Shown here in pieces: positions 1 through 6,130 of a stretch of DNA of 10,266 nucleotides. The notes under the pieces were generated by a model. The model did not search any database. It was not told the DNA's origin and saw nothing but the letters and a program-made list of their open reading frames with translations. Both the position numbers and the translations under genes were made by a program. Source of the DNA: Rhodobiaceae bacterium (lineage in GTDB: Bacteria; Pseudomonadota; Alphaproteobacteria; Parvibaculales; Parvibaculaceae); contig NVSO02000069.1 in NCBI GenBank assembly GCA_002401305.2, positions 1 through 10,266 of the forward strand, given 5' to 3'. Numbering within the stretch: position 1 is the stretch's first letter; each line of letters begins with the position of its first letter.

Positions 1-1
1 A

Positions 2-223
2 GCCTCTTTACATTACATCCCCCTGAACCAAGCCTATAGAGACGACCTGGTCACCGAGATGGCGATCGAAGAGAGCCCTCGTCCCGTCTTGCGCATAAAC
101 CTGCTGGAACACCAGATCCACGCGCCCACCGCCGCTGTTCTACTTCAATTTCTGGAAGCAGCCGTCAGAGGGAAACAAACCCGGGTCGCCCACTACGAGC
201 AACCCGTCTGGGCTTGGAAATAG
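2..223 (+). CDS. C-terminal fragment of a protein, possibly a LysR-type regulator (5' end outside window)
   Basis: An open frame runs from the window edge to a TAG at 221-223 and gives about 73 residues, beginning ASLHYIPL and ending QPVWAWK. The N-terminal part lies outside the window, so no DNA-binding domain can be checked. The pattern of hydrophobic strands, then a proline, then the helix TAAVLLQFLEAAVRG resembles the end of a LysR effector-binding domain, where a terminal helix of the 'raFidfL' type is usual. That resemblance is weak and is an inference. The gene converges on the DUF2061 gene with only two bases between the stop codons, and I see no terminator between them. It could equally be the end of another alpha/beta protein. 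Confidence 0.4.
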   Translation, partial: ASLHYIPLNQAYRDDLVTEMAIEESPRPVLRINLLEHQIHAPTAAVLLQFLEAAVRGKQTRVAHYEQPVWAWK

Positions 224-225
224 TT

Positions 226-453
226 TTAGTGAGAATGCGCAAAGCCCGCCAAAGAGAACATCCCTTTGAAACTAAACGTCTTATCCTGCTTCCACGCCAG
301 CTCATGGAAGTAGAAGACCACCGTATTGATAGACGGCTCAATCAGCGCCATGCCGAGCGCCACACCAAGCGACCCCGTCAAACAATAGGCGACCACAAAG
401 CCCACACAAAAGTGCAACGCCGCAAACGATAGTGTTTTAAGTAAATCGCGCAT
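226..453 (-). CDS. DUF2061 family small membrane protein
   Basis: The product is 75 aa with two predicted membrane segments, at about residues 8-25 and 29-49. Between them is a TGS turn, and after them come the N-T-V-x-F-Y-F-H-E-x-x-W residues that mark DUF2061 (HE at 50-51, W54). Members are short inner-membrane proteins of unknown function, and the length fits the family, with a short polar tail ending in HSH. The start is ATG at 451-453, preceded by GAGGA at a usable distance. It lies 62 bp downstream of rlmJ on the same strand. A Fur-box-like sequence and candidate promoter fill that gap, so it may be transcribed on its own under iron control. The family call is strong; any physiological role is unknown. 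Confidence 0.8.
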   Translation of the reverse strand: MRDLLKTLSFAALHFCVGFVVAYCLTGSLGVALGMALIEPSINTVVFYFHELAWKQDKTFSFKGMFSLAGFAHSH

Positions 454-482
454 AGGATCCTCACTTGCGAGTTAGAATAAAT

Positions 483-512
483 CTAATAAACACTTATGAG
501 AATGATTGTCAA
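483..512 (-). promoter_or_regulatory. Candidate sigma70 promoter for the DUF2061 gene
   Basis: On the minus strand a perfect TTGACA (507-512) is followed after 18 bp by TATTAG (483-488, four of six consensus positions). The predicted transcript would start roughly 20-25 bases before the ATG at 453. The -35 lies inside the Fur-box-like sequence. The -10 is only moderate, so the assignment is tentative. Confidence 0.4.
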
Positions 513-516
513 CAAC
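498..516 (-). promoter_or_regulatory. Fur-box-like operator upstream of the DUF2061 gene
   Basis: By eye the sequence GAGAATGATTGTCAACAAC matches 13 of 19 positions of the classical Fur box GATAATGATAATCATTATC. The left half (GAGAATGAT) is the better conserved. It overlaps the candidate -35 hexamer at 507-512, a position suited to repression, and its edge touches the rlmJ stop codon. In alphaproteobacteria iron control may also be exerted by RirA or Irr, and Fur may act as Mur, so the actual regulator is uncertain. Confidence 0.45.
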
Positions 517-1382
517 TACCGATCTATGTTCTTCCCAAGATCATGTTTCTTCAACCGGAAATCTCCAGAACCCATAATCGCCAGCTTTTCAGCCAGATAG
601 GGCAACAATGGCCCCAATTGCTCGGTCAGCACATAGGGCGGGTTTAGGATCGCAAGCCCCGTCCCCGGCAAGCCTTCCTCGCCCAGCGGCTTCACATAAA
701 GCTCCACCTGCAAAGCTTCACACGCCACAGTCTCATCTAACCCGGCCCAAAAAGCATCAACGCTCTGTCTGTCCTTAATCGGATACCAAATCATATAGGT
801 GCCTTGGGAAAAGCGCTTAAAAGCCTGCACCAGCCCCCGCAAAATTTGCCCAAATTCATCGCGCACTTCAAATGGCGGATCAATCAACACAAGCCCGCGT
901 CGTTCTCGCGGCGGCAAATGCGCCCGCAAGCCTTGATAGGCGTCTTGATGAAACATCGCACTTTGTCGATCACGAGCAAAATTATCCGCCAGAACCTCAA
1001 AATCATCGGGATGCAGTTCGCACCCAATCAACCGGTCATCCTCGCGCAACATTTGCCGCGCAACCCACGGAGAGCCCGGATAATGGCGCACGCTGCCGTC
1101 TTCCCCAATCGCTCCTTGGTTCATTCGGCGCACAATATCTAAATAGGGCGCCAACACCTCTGGGGCATCCGGGTCAGCCAAAATCCGCGAAATCCCGTCG
1201 TGGAACTCCCCCGTCCGCTGCGCCTCATCTTGGCTCAGATCATACGCCCCAAGACCTGCATGCGTATCAAGCACACAAAACGGTTTCTCTTTACGTTGGA
1301 GATACTCAATGCACAGCGCCAAAACAGCGTGCTTCAACACATCTGCAAAATTGCCTGCATGATATATGTGACGGTAATTCAC
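516..1382 (-). CDS. rlmJ: 23S rRNA (adenine(2030)-N(6))-methyltransferase RlmJ
   Basis: The product is 288 aa, close to the roughly 280 aa of E. coli RlmJ (formerly YhiR), and the two can be followed along the whole length. RlmJ uses S-adenosylmethionine to methylate N6 of A2030 in 23S rRNA in the cytoplasm. The N-terminus YRHIYHAGNFADVLKH is the family signature. DTHAG at residues 39-43 is the SAM-binding motif, RHYPGSPWVARQ at 99-110 is conserved, and DPPF at 168-171 is the catalytic (D/N)PP(Y/F) motif. A second NPPY at 247-250 matches the NPPW seen near the end of the E. coli protein. The start codon is GTG at 1380-1382, supported by the ribosome binding site just upstream. It appears to stand alone, with a long gene-free region upstream. 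Confidence 0.95.
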   Translation of the reverse strand: MNYRHIYHAGNFADVLKHAVLALCIEYLQRKEKPFCVLDTHAGLGAYDLSQDEAQRTGEFHDGISRILADPDAPEVLAPYLDIVRRMNQGAIGEDGSVRHYPGSPWVARQMLREDDRLIGCELHPDDFEVLADNFARDRQSAMFHQDAYQGLRAHLPPRERRGLVLIDPPFEVRDEFGQILRGLVQAFKRFSQGTYMIWYPIKDRQSVDAFWAGLDETVACEALQVELYVKPLGEEGLPGTGLAILNPPYVLTEQLGPLLPYLAEKLAIMGSGDFRLKKHDLGKNIDR

Positions 1383-1388
1383 TCGACG

Positions 1389-1393
1389 CTCCT
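1389..1393 (-). promoter_or_regulatory. Ribosome binding site fixing the GTG start of rlmJ
   Basis: AGGAG on the minus strand lies six bases before the GTG at 1380-1382. The family's conserved N-terminus (NYRH) begins immediately at this codon, so the site and the homology agree on the start. Confidence 0.7.
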
Positions 1394-1610
1394 AAACAGC
1401 TCTTGGACTCTATATCTCAGCTTAACGATGGGCTTGAATTCGATAAGGGGTTGTATCGGACAGCCCCGCGCCCTCCAAGTCTTTCTCGCAGAGATTCTGC
1501 AACAAGCCCGCTTTTCACCCTCAAATCAAACCATCAGCCCACCCAAAAAGAAAAAAGAAGACATCACTTCGGCACAACAAATGAAAAAAATCGTGGAAAT
1601 CACACCTCAC

Positions 1611-1624
1611 TGTGCATCTGCACA
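1611..1624. repeat. Short interrupted palindrome
   Basis: TGTGCA-TC-TGCACA is a perfect 6-bp dyad with a two-base centre. It is the size of a dimeric repressor site but lies more than 350 bp from the operon start and about 230 bp from rlmJ. No function is assigned. Confidence 0.3.
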
Positions 1625-1721
1625 CAAAGTGCCTAAAGAATACTCAGCAGCTCCCAAGCAGAAGCGGTCGCGGCTTCCCAGATTTAAAGCAAACACTTAG
1701 AGAAACGATGCATCGCCGCGT

Positions 1722-1749
1722 CGTCACACCAGTGCTTAAAAATGTGACG
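1722..1749. repeat. Inverted repeat CGTCACA / TGTGACG
   Basis: Seven-base perfect arms (1722-1728 and 1743-1749) flank a 14-base spacer that includes an A run. It could be a weak hairpin or an operator. The half-sites are in the reverse order to a CRP site (TGTGA...TCACA), so I do not call it CRP. Confidence 0.3.
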
Positions 1750-1984
1750 CACCGCACCAACTGCACAAAATCGCTGCACCGTGCCAATTCGCTGCAAAAT
1801 TCTAACCCCATGCTTTATGCTCAAAAACCTACACGTAGCCAATTTCGTCAATAATTCTAAACACTCCATGCGTGTTCTGCTTGCACCATTGTCCAATCGA
1901 GGGAAAACTCTTTAAGAGGCCCCGATCATAAGTGGTGAATGGGAGGGGGCATTGGGGGATAACTTTCAAATCGGAGACCTAGAT

Positions 1985-3079
1985 ATGCGTAAAAGCAAAA
2001 GAGGGATGGGCGGACTACTCGATGCCCTATCACGTCGTCAATTTGTTCAAGGGGCAGCAGCCGTCGGCATCAGCGTTACAGCCATGCCAAGCTTTGCTTC
2101 TGCTGATGAAGAAGCCAAATTAAATCTCTACAATTGGGACACCTATATTGGGGAGACCACACTGGAAGATTTCAAAGCCGCAACCGGCATTGAAGTCAAA
2201 ATGGATCTCTTCGCCGACAATGATGAGTTGTTTGCCAAATTACGTGCAGGCAATCCTGGTTACGACATCATTGTTCCTTCCAACGACTACGTTGCCCGCA
2301 TGATTGCAGCCGACATGTTGGAAGAAATTGATCACTCCAAAGTGCCAAACATCAAGAACCTCTATCCACGGTTCATGAACCCGGCATTTGATCCAGAGCG
2401 CAAATTCTCACTTCCTTATATGTGGGGCACCATCGGTATTGGCTACCGTAAATCTAAAGTCAAAGAAGTGCCAAACAGCTGGGGCGCTCTCTACGATTCA
2501 GACGTTTACTCAGGCAAAATTGCCTTGATGTCTGAATGCAGCACACTTCTGCAAATGGGCATGAAATATCTCGGCTACTCCGTCAATGACACCAGCGACG
2601 AAGCGCTTGAAGCAGCAACGGCTCTTATCATCAAGCAGAAACCACACATCAAATCTTTCCACGACGACAATGGCCAAGACCTGTTGGCGTCAGGCGAAGT
2701 AGATGTTGTGATGGAATGGAACGGCGACATCGCTCAGCTCATGAGTGAAGATGATGACATCGGGTACGTTGTGCCTAAAGAAGGTGGCCTCATTTGGGAA
2801 GACACACTTGCCATTCCAAAAGATGCTCCGCATCCAGAAAACGCGCATGCATTCATCAACTTCATTCACGATCCAAAAGTGAATGTACCTCTGGCTGAAT
2901 TCATCGAATATGCAACGCCTAATAAAGTCGCTGCCGAAACAGCTGACGAAGCCTACCGCACCAACCCTGCGATCTTCCCCCCTGAAGCAGATTTGGCAAA
3001 TGCAGAAGCTGCAAACTATCTAGGCGAAGAAGACATCGCCAAGAAAGACGAAGCCTGCACCCGCATCTTCGCGGCTTAA
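1985..3079 (+). CDS. potD: Tat-exported spermidine/putrescine-type ABC transporter substrate-binding protein (PotD/PotF family)
   Basis: This is a periplasmic binding protein that should deliver a polyamine or related cation to the permeases encoded next. It is 364 aa from the ATG at 1985, which has GGAG eight bases upstream. An in-frame TTG at 1952 with GGAGG before it would add 11 residues. Residues 16-22 are SRRQFVQ, a twin-arginine motif, followed by a hydrophobic stretch and a probable cleavage site ASA|D at 38-40. PotD/PotF landmarks follow: YNWDTYI (W51, Y54), PSNDYV, LPYMWGTIGIGY, EWNGD (W245, D248), WEDTLAIP (W271, D273) and EYATPN (Y309). The acidic pair of PotD (D168/E171) corresponds to C185 and L188 here, so ligand identity is uncertain. 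The symbol is family-level: the WxGD aspartate is more like PotF. A terminator follows directly. Confidence 0.9.
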   Translation: MRKSKRGMGGLLDALSRRQFVQGAAAVGISVTAMPSFASADEEAKLNLYNWDTYIGETTLEDFKAATGIEVKMDLFADNDELFAKLRAGNPGYDIIVPSNDYVARMIAADMLEEIDHSKVPNIKNLYPRFMNPAFDPERKFSLPYMWGTIGIGYRKSKVKEVPNSWGALYDSDVYSGKIALMSECSTLLQMGMKYLGYSVNDTSDEALEAATALIIKQKPHIKSFHDDNGQDLLASGEVDVVMEWNGDIAQLMSEDDDIGYVVPKEGGLIWEDTLAIPKDAPHPENAHAFINFIHDPKVNVPLAEFIEYATPNKVAAETADEAYRTNPAIFPPEADLANAEAANYLGEEDIAKKDEACTRIFAA

Positions 3080-3086
3080 CGAAATC

Positions 3087-3119
3087 AAGGGCGGGTGGCA
3101 GCAGCTACCCGCCCTTTTT
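3087..3119 (+). terminator. Intrinsic terminator between binding-protein gene and permease genes
   Basis: The arms AAGGGCGGGT (3087-3096) and ACCCGCCCTT (3107-3116) form a perfect 10-bp stem with a 10-base loop, followed by a T run to 3119. The hairpin starts eight bases after the potD-like stop codon. Partial read-through would give more binding protein than membrane components, the ratio usual for ABC importers. It could also protect the 3' end of the upstream message. Confidence 0.85.
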
Positions 3120-3177
3120 ACGGCCTTCAAACAGGCGGCCGCACCTCTACATCAATTTTCAATTGGAAACGGACACC

Positions 3178-4101
3178 ATGGACAGCTGGCGCCAACATCG
3201 TTCTGCATTCTGGGCTGCCTTTACCGCGCCAACATTTTGGCTTGTGGTGTTTTTTCTCATTCCCCTCTCTCTCCTGTGGCTGTTCAGCTTTGGAGAAAAA
3301 GAGGGCATCACCGGCATCAACATTACGTGGACGCTGAAACAATATGCCCGCGCCCTCGACCCGCTTTATCTCGGCATCTTTGCCAAATCCCTCTGGATGG
3401 CCTTCCTCACCACGCTCATTTGCCTCATCATCGCCTTTCCCGTTGCCATCGCCATTGTTTTTGCCCCGCCAAAAGCACGCCTGTGGCTCTTGCTTCTTAT
3501 CATCCTGCCCTTCTGGACCAACCTGCTGATCCGCACCTATGCGTTGATCGCGGTATTGCGCACCCGGGGCCAAGTCAACTTCGGCCTTGAATGGATGTGG
3601 GAACATGCCAACAGCTTCCTCACCCTCGTCGGGCTAGGGTCTTACAATCTGCTGGGCGCCGACTTCGAGCCACTGGGCATGCTCTATAACAATAGTGCCG
3701 TCCTCATCGGCCTCGTCTACGTCCACCTGCCCTTCATGGTGCTCCCGCTCTATGCAGCCCTCGACCGCCTCGATCGCTCCTACATGGAAGCAAGCTTTGA
3801 TCTAGGTGCCGGCCATATACGGACATTTCGCTCCATCATCATTCCTTTGGCCCTGCCCGGCATTGCCTCAGGCATCGTCATCACCTTTATTCCCGCGATG
3901 GGGTCCTACCTCACCCCAGACCTTTTAGGCGGGACGGACAGTCAAATGATCGCCAACGTCATTGAGCGACAATTTAAGTCGGCCAACGACTGGCCATTCG
4001 GAGCCGCCTTAAGCTTCATCCTGATGTATGTCACCTTCTTCGGACTAGCCTTGCGCGCCGTCCTCTCTAAACGTGAAAAAATGGGAGGCAAAGCGGCATG
4101 A
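3178..4101 (+). CDS. potB: ABC transporter permease, PotB/PotH type
   Basis: This is one of the two inner-membrane subunits that form the translocation channel. It is 307 aa from the ATG at 3178; an upstream in-frame TTG at 3163 is less likely, since ATG is preceded by CGGAC. There are about six membrane segments, near residues 19-39, 75-100, 103-128, 171-195, 223-241 and 275-295. The cytoplasmic EAA loop begins EASFDLGAGHIRTF and ends IIPLALPGI at about residues 204-230; this is the docking site for the ATPase. Its length is between E. coli PotB (about 275) and PotH (about 317). It starts about 60 bp after the terminator and its stop overlaps the next start in an ATGA, so the two permeases are probably translationally coupled. 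Confidence 0.9.
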   Translation: MDSWRQHRSAFWAAFTAPTFWLVVFFLIPLSLLWLFSFGEKEGITGINITWTLKQYARALDPLYLGIFAKSLWMAFLTTLICLIIAFPVAIAIVFAPPKARLWLLLLIILPFWTNLLIRTYALIAVLRTRGQVNFGLEWMWEHANSFLTLVGLGSYNLLGADFEPLGMLYNNSAVLIGLVYVHLPFMVLPLYAALDRLDRSYMEASFDLGAGHIRTFRSIIIPLALPGIASGIVITFIPAMGSYLTPDLLGGTDSQMIANVIERQFKSANDWPFGAALSFILMYVTFFGLALRAVLSKREKMGGKAA

Positions 4102-4964
4102 GTTGGATAAAAAATCCCTTCAAACGCGACACCAGAAAAAACCCGGCAGGCCCGCTAGACTATTATCGCAAGCTCTGGCTGCGATTGGCAGTCATCGGCA
4201 CCTTATTCTTTCTCTACGCGCCCATCGTCAATCTGATCGCCTTCAGCTTCAATGACAGCCGCCGCAATATTGTCTGGCGCGGCTTCACATTGAAATATTA
4301 TGAAAAGGCATGGGCCAACGACAGCTTGATGGTTGCCTTTGGCAACTCACTCACCATTGCCCTCATCACCACAGTCTTCGCCGTCATCCTCGGGGCTCTA
4401 TCGGCCTATGTCATGTGGCGTTTCAAATTCCCCTTCAGAGCGGTCTATGAAGGCGGCATGGCATTGCCCATCGTCATCCCAGAAATTTGCATGGGTGTGG
4501 CAATGATGGTTTTCTTTGCCCGCGTCGGGTGGCCAACAGACCTACCCTACCCGCTCAACTTATCCGCCATCACAATCGCCCACATTGCCTTCTCGTTTCC
4601 CTTTGCCGCCATCGTCATTCGCGCGCGCTTGGAAACCTTCAACACCGAACTCAGCGAAAGTGCACAAGACCTCGGCGCGAGCGAACTCCAAGTGTTCAGA
4701 AACATCATCATTCCCCACATGAAACCGGGACTGATTGCAGGCGCGCTCCTCAGCTTCACTCTTTCTCTAGATGACTTTGTCATCACCTTCTTTACATCCG
4801 GGCCAAACACCCTGACATTCCCTGTGAAAATCTATTCCATGGTGCGCTTCTCCGTTACCCCGGAAGTAAATGCAGCCTCAACGGTTCTCATTGGCCTCAC
4901 ACTCATCCTCACCGCTCTGGCGCTTAAGCTTCAGAACCGGGACAAGGAGCTTCCGATCGTATGA
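4098..4964 (+). CDS. potC: ABC transporter permease, PotC/PotI type
   Basis: This is the second channel subunit, 288 aa, which should pair with the PotB-type protein. The start is the ATG of an ATGA overlap with the upstream stop. A long basic cytoplasmic N-terminus (about residues 1-28) precedes the first membrane segment at about 29-50. Further segments lie near 80-105, 120-140, 155-175, 211-230 and 258-277. The EAA loop ESAQDLGASELQVF...IIPHMKPGL lies at 187-211. The phrase SLDDFVITFFTSGP at 223-236 is a strong PotC/PotI hallmark. Its own stop overlaps the start of the ATPase gene, again ATGA. The family call is secure, but which polyamine is moved cannot be read from the permease. Confidence 0.92.
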   Translation: MSWIKNPFKRDTRKNPAGPLDYYRKLWLRLAVIGTLFFLYAPIVNLIAFSFNDSRRNIVWRGFTLKYYEKAWANDSLMVAFGNSLTIALITTVFAVILGALSAYVMWRFKFPFRAVYEGGMALPIVIPEICMGVAMMVFFARVGWPTDLPYPLNLSAITIAHIAFSFPFAAIVIRARLETFNTELSESAQDLGASELQVFRNIIIPHMKPGLIAGALLSFTLSLDDFVITFFTSGPNTLTFPVKIYSMVRFSVTPEVNAASTVLIGLTLILTALALKLQNRDKELPIV

Positions 4965-6058
4965 CATCCTCAACGCAATCAGATCCCATCATCAAGATTG
5001 ATCAGGTTTCCAAAACCTATCCAGGCGATGTGCAGGCCGTCAAAAACGTTTCTTTGGAAGTACATCAGGGCGAGTTCTTTGCTCTCTTAGGCCCTTCAGG
5101 CTGCGGCAAAACCACATTGCTGCGCATGTTAGCCGGCTTCGAAATCCCAAATGAAGGCACCATCATGATTGATGGGGAGGATATGACGGACGTGCAGCCC
5201 AACGCGCGCTGCGTCAACATGGTGTTCCAATCATATGCAGTATTCCCCCACATGACTGTTGCAGAAAATGTGGGATACGGCCTCAAAGTCGACCGCGTGA
5301 AAAAGAAGGAAATTCAGGAGCGTGTCGCCGAGGCGTTAGAGTTGGTGCGGCTTGGGGACTTGGGCGCACGCATGCCCGACGAGCTTTCCGGTGGCCAGCG
5401 CCAACGGGTCGCTCTGGCCCGCGCATTAGTAAAACGCCCCAAGGTTCTTTTGCTCGACGAACCTCTCTCCGCTCTAGACGCCAAATTGCGTGAAGCCATG
5501 CAAATGGAACTCGTGCGGCTCCAAAAAACCGTCGGCATTACCTTTATTATCGTGACCCATGACCAATCTGAAGCCCTCTCCATGGCCAACCGTATTGCGG
5601 TGATGGAAGGCGGCACCGTGCGCCAAATCGCGACCCCAGAAGAGCTGTACGAAGATCCGAACAGTCGCTTCGTCGCCGATTTCATTGGGCAGATCAATCT
5701 ATTTGACGGGACGGCTGTTGCCTCCCAGACAGAAGAAAAAGTGTGCGCCACCGTCGAGCCCTTTGGCACGATGGAAATTTGGGGAGAAACATTAGGCCCC
5801 GTCTCCCTTGCCATTCGCCCAGAAAAAATCAACATCGACATTGAAAAACCAACCACCAGCGAGCACCCCATGGCGCAAGGCACGGTGACAGACATCGCGT
5901 ACTACGGCGGTTATTCAAATGTATTTGTAGATGTTGCAGGCACCCGCATCATGGCCGAAGTATCCAACGACACCCGCATCCGCTCATCAACCTTTGAACG
6001 GGGCACGAAAGTTTGGATCAGCTTCAACGCAGAGGATGCACTCGCGTTAGGCGATTAG
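4961..6058 (+). CDS. potA: Polyamine-type ABC transporter ATP-binding protein PotA
   Basis: This is the cytoplasmic ATPase that powers the importer, 365 aa, near the usual length for PotA/PotG. All nucleotide-binding elements are intact: Walker A GPSGCGKTT (44-52), Q-loop Q90 in VFQSYAVFPHMT, signature LSGGQRQRV (142-150), Walker B LLLDEP (163-168), D-loop SALD (170-173) and switch H200 in VTHDQSEA. From about residue 240 a C-terminal TOBE/OB-fold regulatory region follows, with LAIRPEKI (283-290) and a second strand set around 305-360. The start sits in an ATGA overlap with the upstream permease gene. It is the last gene of the operon, followed about 25 bases later by a hairpin terminator. 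The order binding protein-permease-permease-ATPase differs from E. coli potABCD and potFGHI. Confidence 0.95.
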   Translation: MTSSTQSDPIIKIDQVSKTYPGDVQAVKNVSLEVHQGEFFALLGPSGCGKTTLLRMLAGFEIPNEGTIMIDGEDMTDVQPNARCVNMVFQSYAVFPHMTVAENVGYGLKVDRVKKKEIQERVAEALELVRLGDLGARMPDELSGGQRQRVALARALVKRPKVLLLDEPLSALDAKLREAMQMELVRLQKTVGITFIIVTHDQSEALSMANRIAVMEGGTVRQIATPEELYEDPNSRFVADFIGQINLFDGTAVASQTEEKVCATVEPFGTMEIWGETLGPVSLAIRPEKINIDIEKPTTSEHPMAQGTVTDIAYYGGYSNVFVDVAGTRIMAEVSNDTRIRSSTFERGTKVWISFNAEDALALGD

Positions 6059-6081
6059 AATTGAAGACGAGGACCACAAAA

Positions 6082-6108
6082 AAGGCCCCACCGAATTGGT
6101 GGGGCCTT
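6082..6108. terminator. Bidirectional intrinsic terminator between convergent potA and acyl-CoA synthetase genes
   Basis: A perfect 11-bp stem, AAGGCCCCACC (6082-6092) with GGTGGGGCCTT (6098-6108), has a 5-base GAATT loop. On the plus strand it is followed by TTAATTTT. On the minus strand it is followed by six T residues (the A run 6078-6083). It lies 23 bases after the potA stop and 22 bases after the stop of the opposing gene, so it can serve both. Confidence 0.9.
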
Positions 6109-6130
6109 AATTTTGAAACAGTCGAAAAAC

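Larger units (their letters stand above)
1394..1941. other. Long intergenic region with no credible gene
   Basis: About 570 bp separate rlmJ (leftward) from the transport operon (rightward). Open frames here are short, lack convincing ribosome binding sites and encode no recognisable domain. The minus-strand frame at 1684-1896, for example, starts with TTG and has no Shine-Dalgarno. I see no tRNA-like fold. Two short inverted repeats and a cluster of repeated CTGCA words (1762-1797) are the only visible structure. Divergent promoters for the two flanking units must lie here. A weak candidate for the operon is TTGTCC at 1889-1894 with TTTAAG at 1911-1916 (16 bp apart). Confidence 0.5.

Noticed and set aside
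872..1636. Long plus-strand open frame of about 250 codons
   Set aside because: It lies mostly antisense to rlmJ, has low-complexity composition without a recognisable domain, and rlmJ is certain on the other strand.
1722..1749. CRP/FNR-type binding site
   Set aside because: The half-sites are in the opposite order and 14 bases apart, which does not fit the TGTGA-N6-TCACA or TTGAT-N4-ATCAA pattern.
1684..1896. Minus-strand open frame of 70 codons in the intergenic gap
   Set aside because: It starts with TTG, has no Shine-Dalgarno sequence and its product matches no family I know; a chance open frame is more likely.
3127..3606. Minus-strand open frame of 159 codons opposite the potB-like gene
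   Set aside because: It is antisense to a clear permease, highly charged with a shadow-like composition, and has no motif.
5314..5895. Minus-strand open frame of 193 codons opposite potA
   Set aside because: It is antisense to intact potA motifs and serine/arginine-rich, as expected of a shadow frame.
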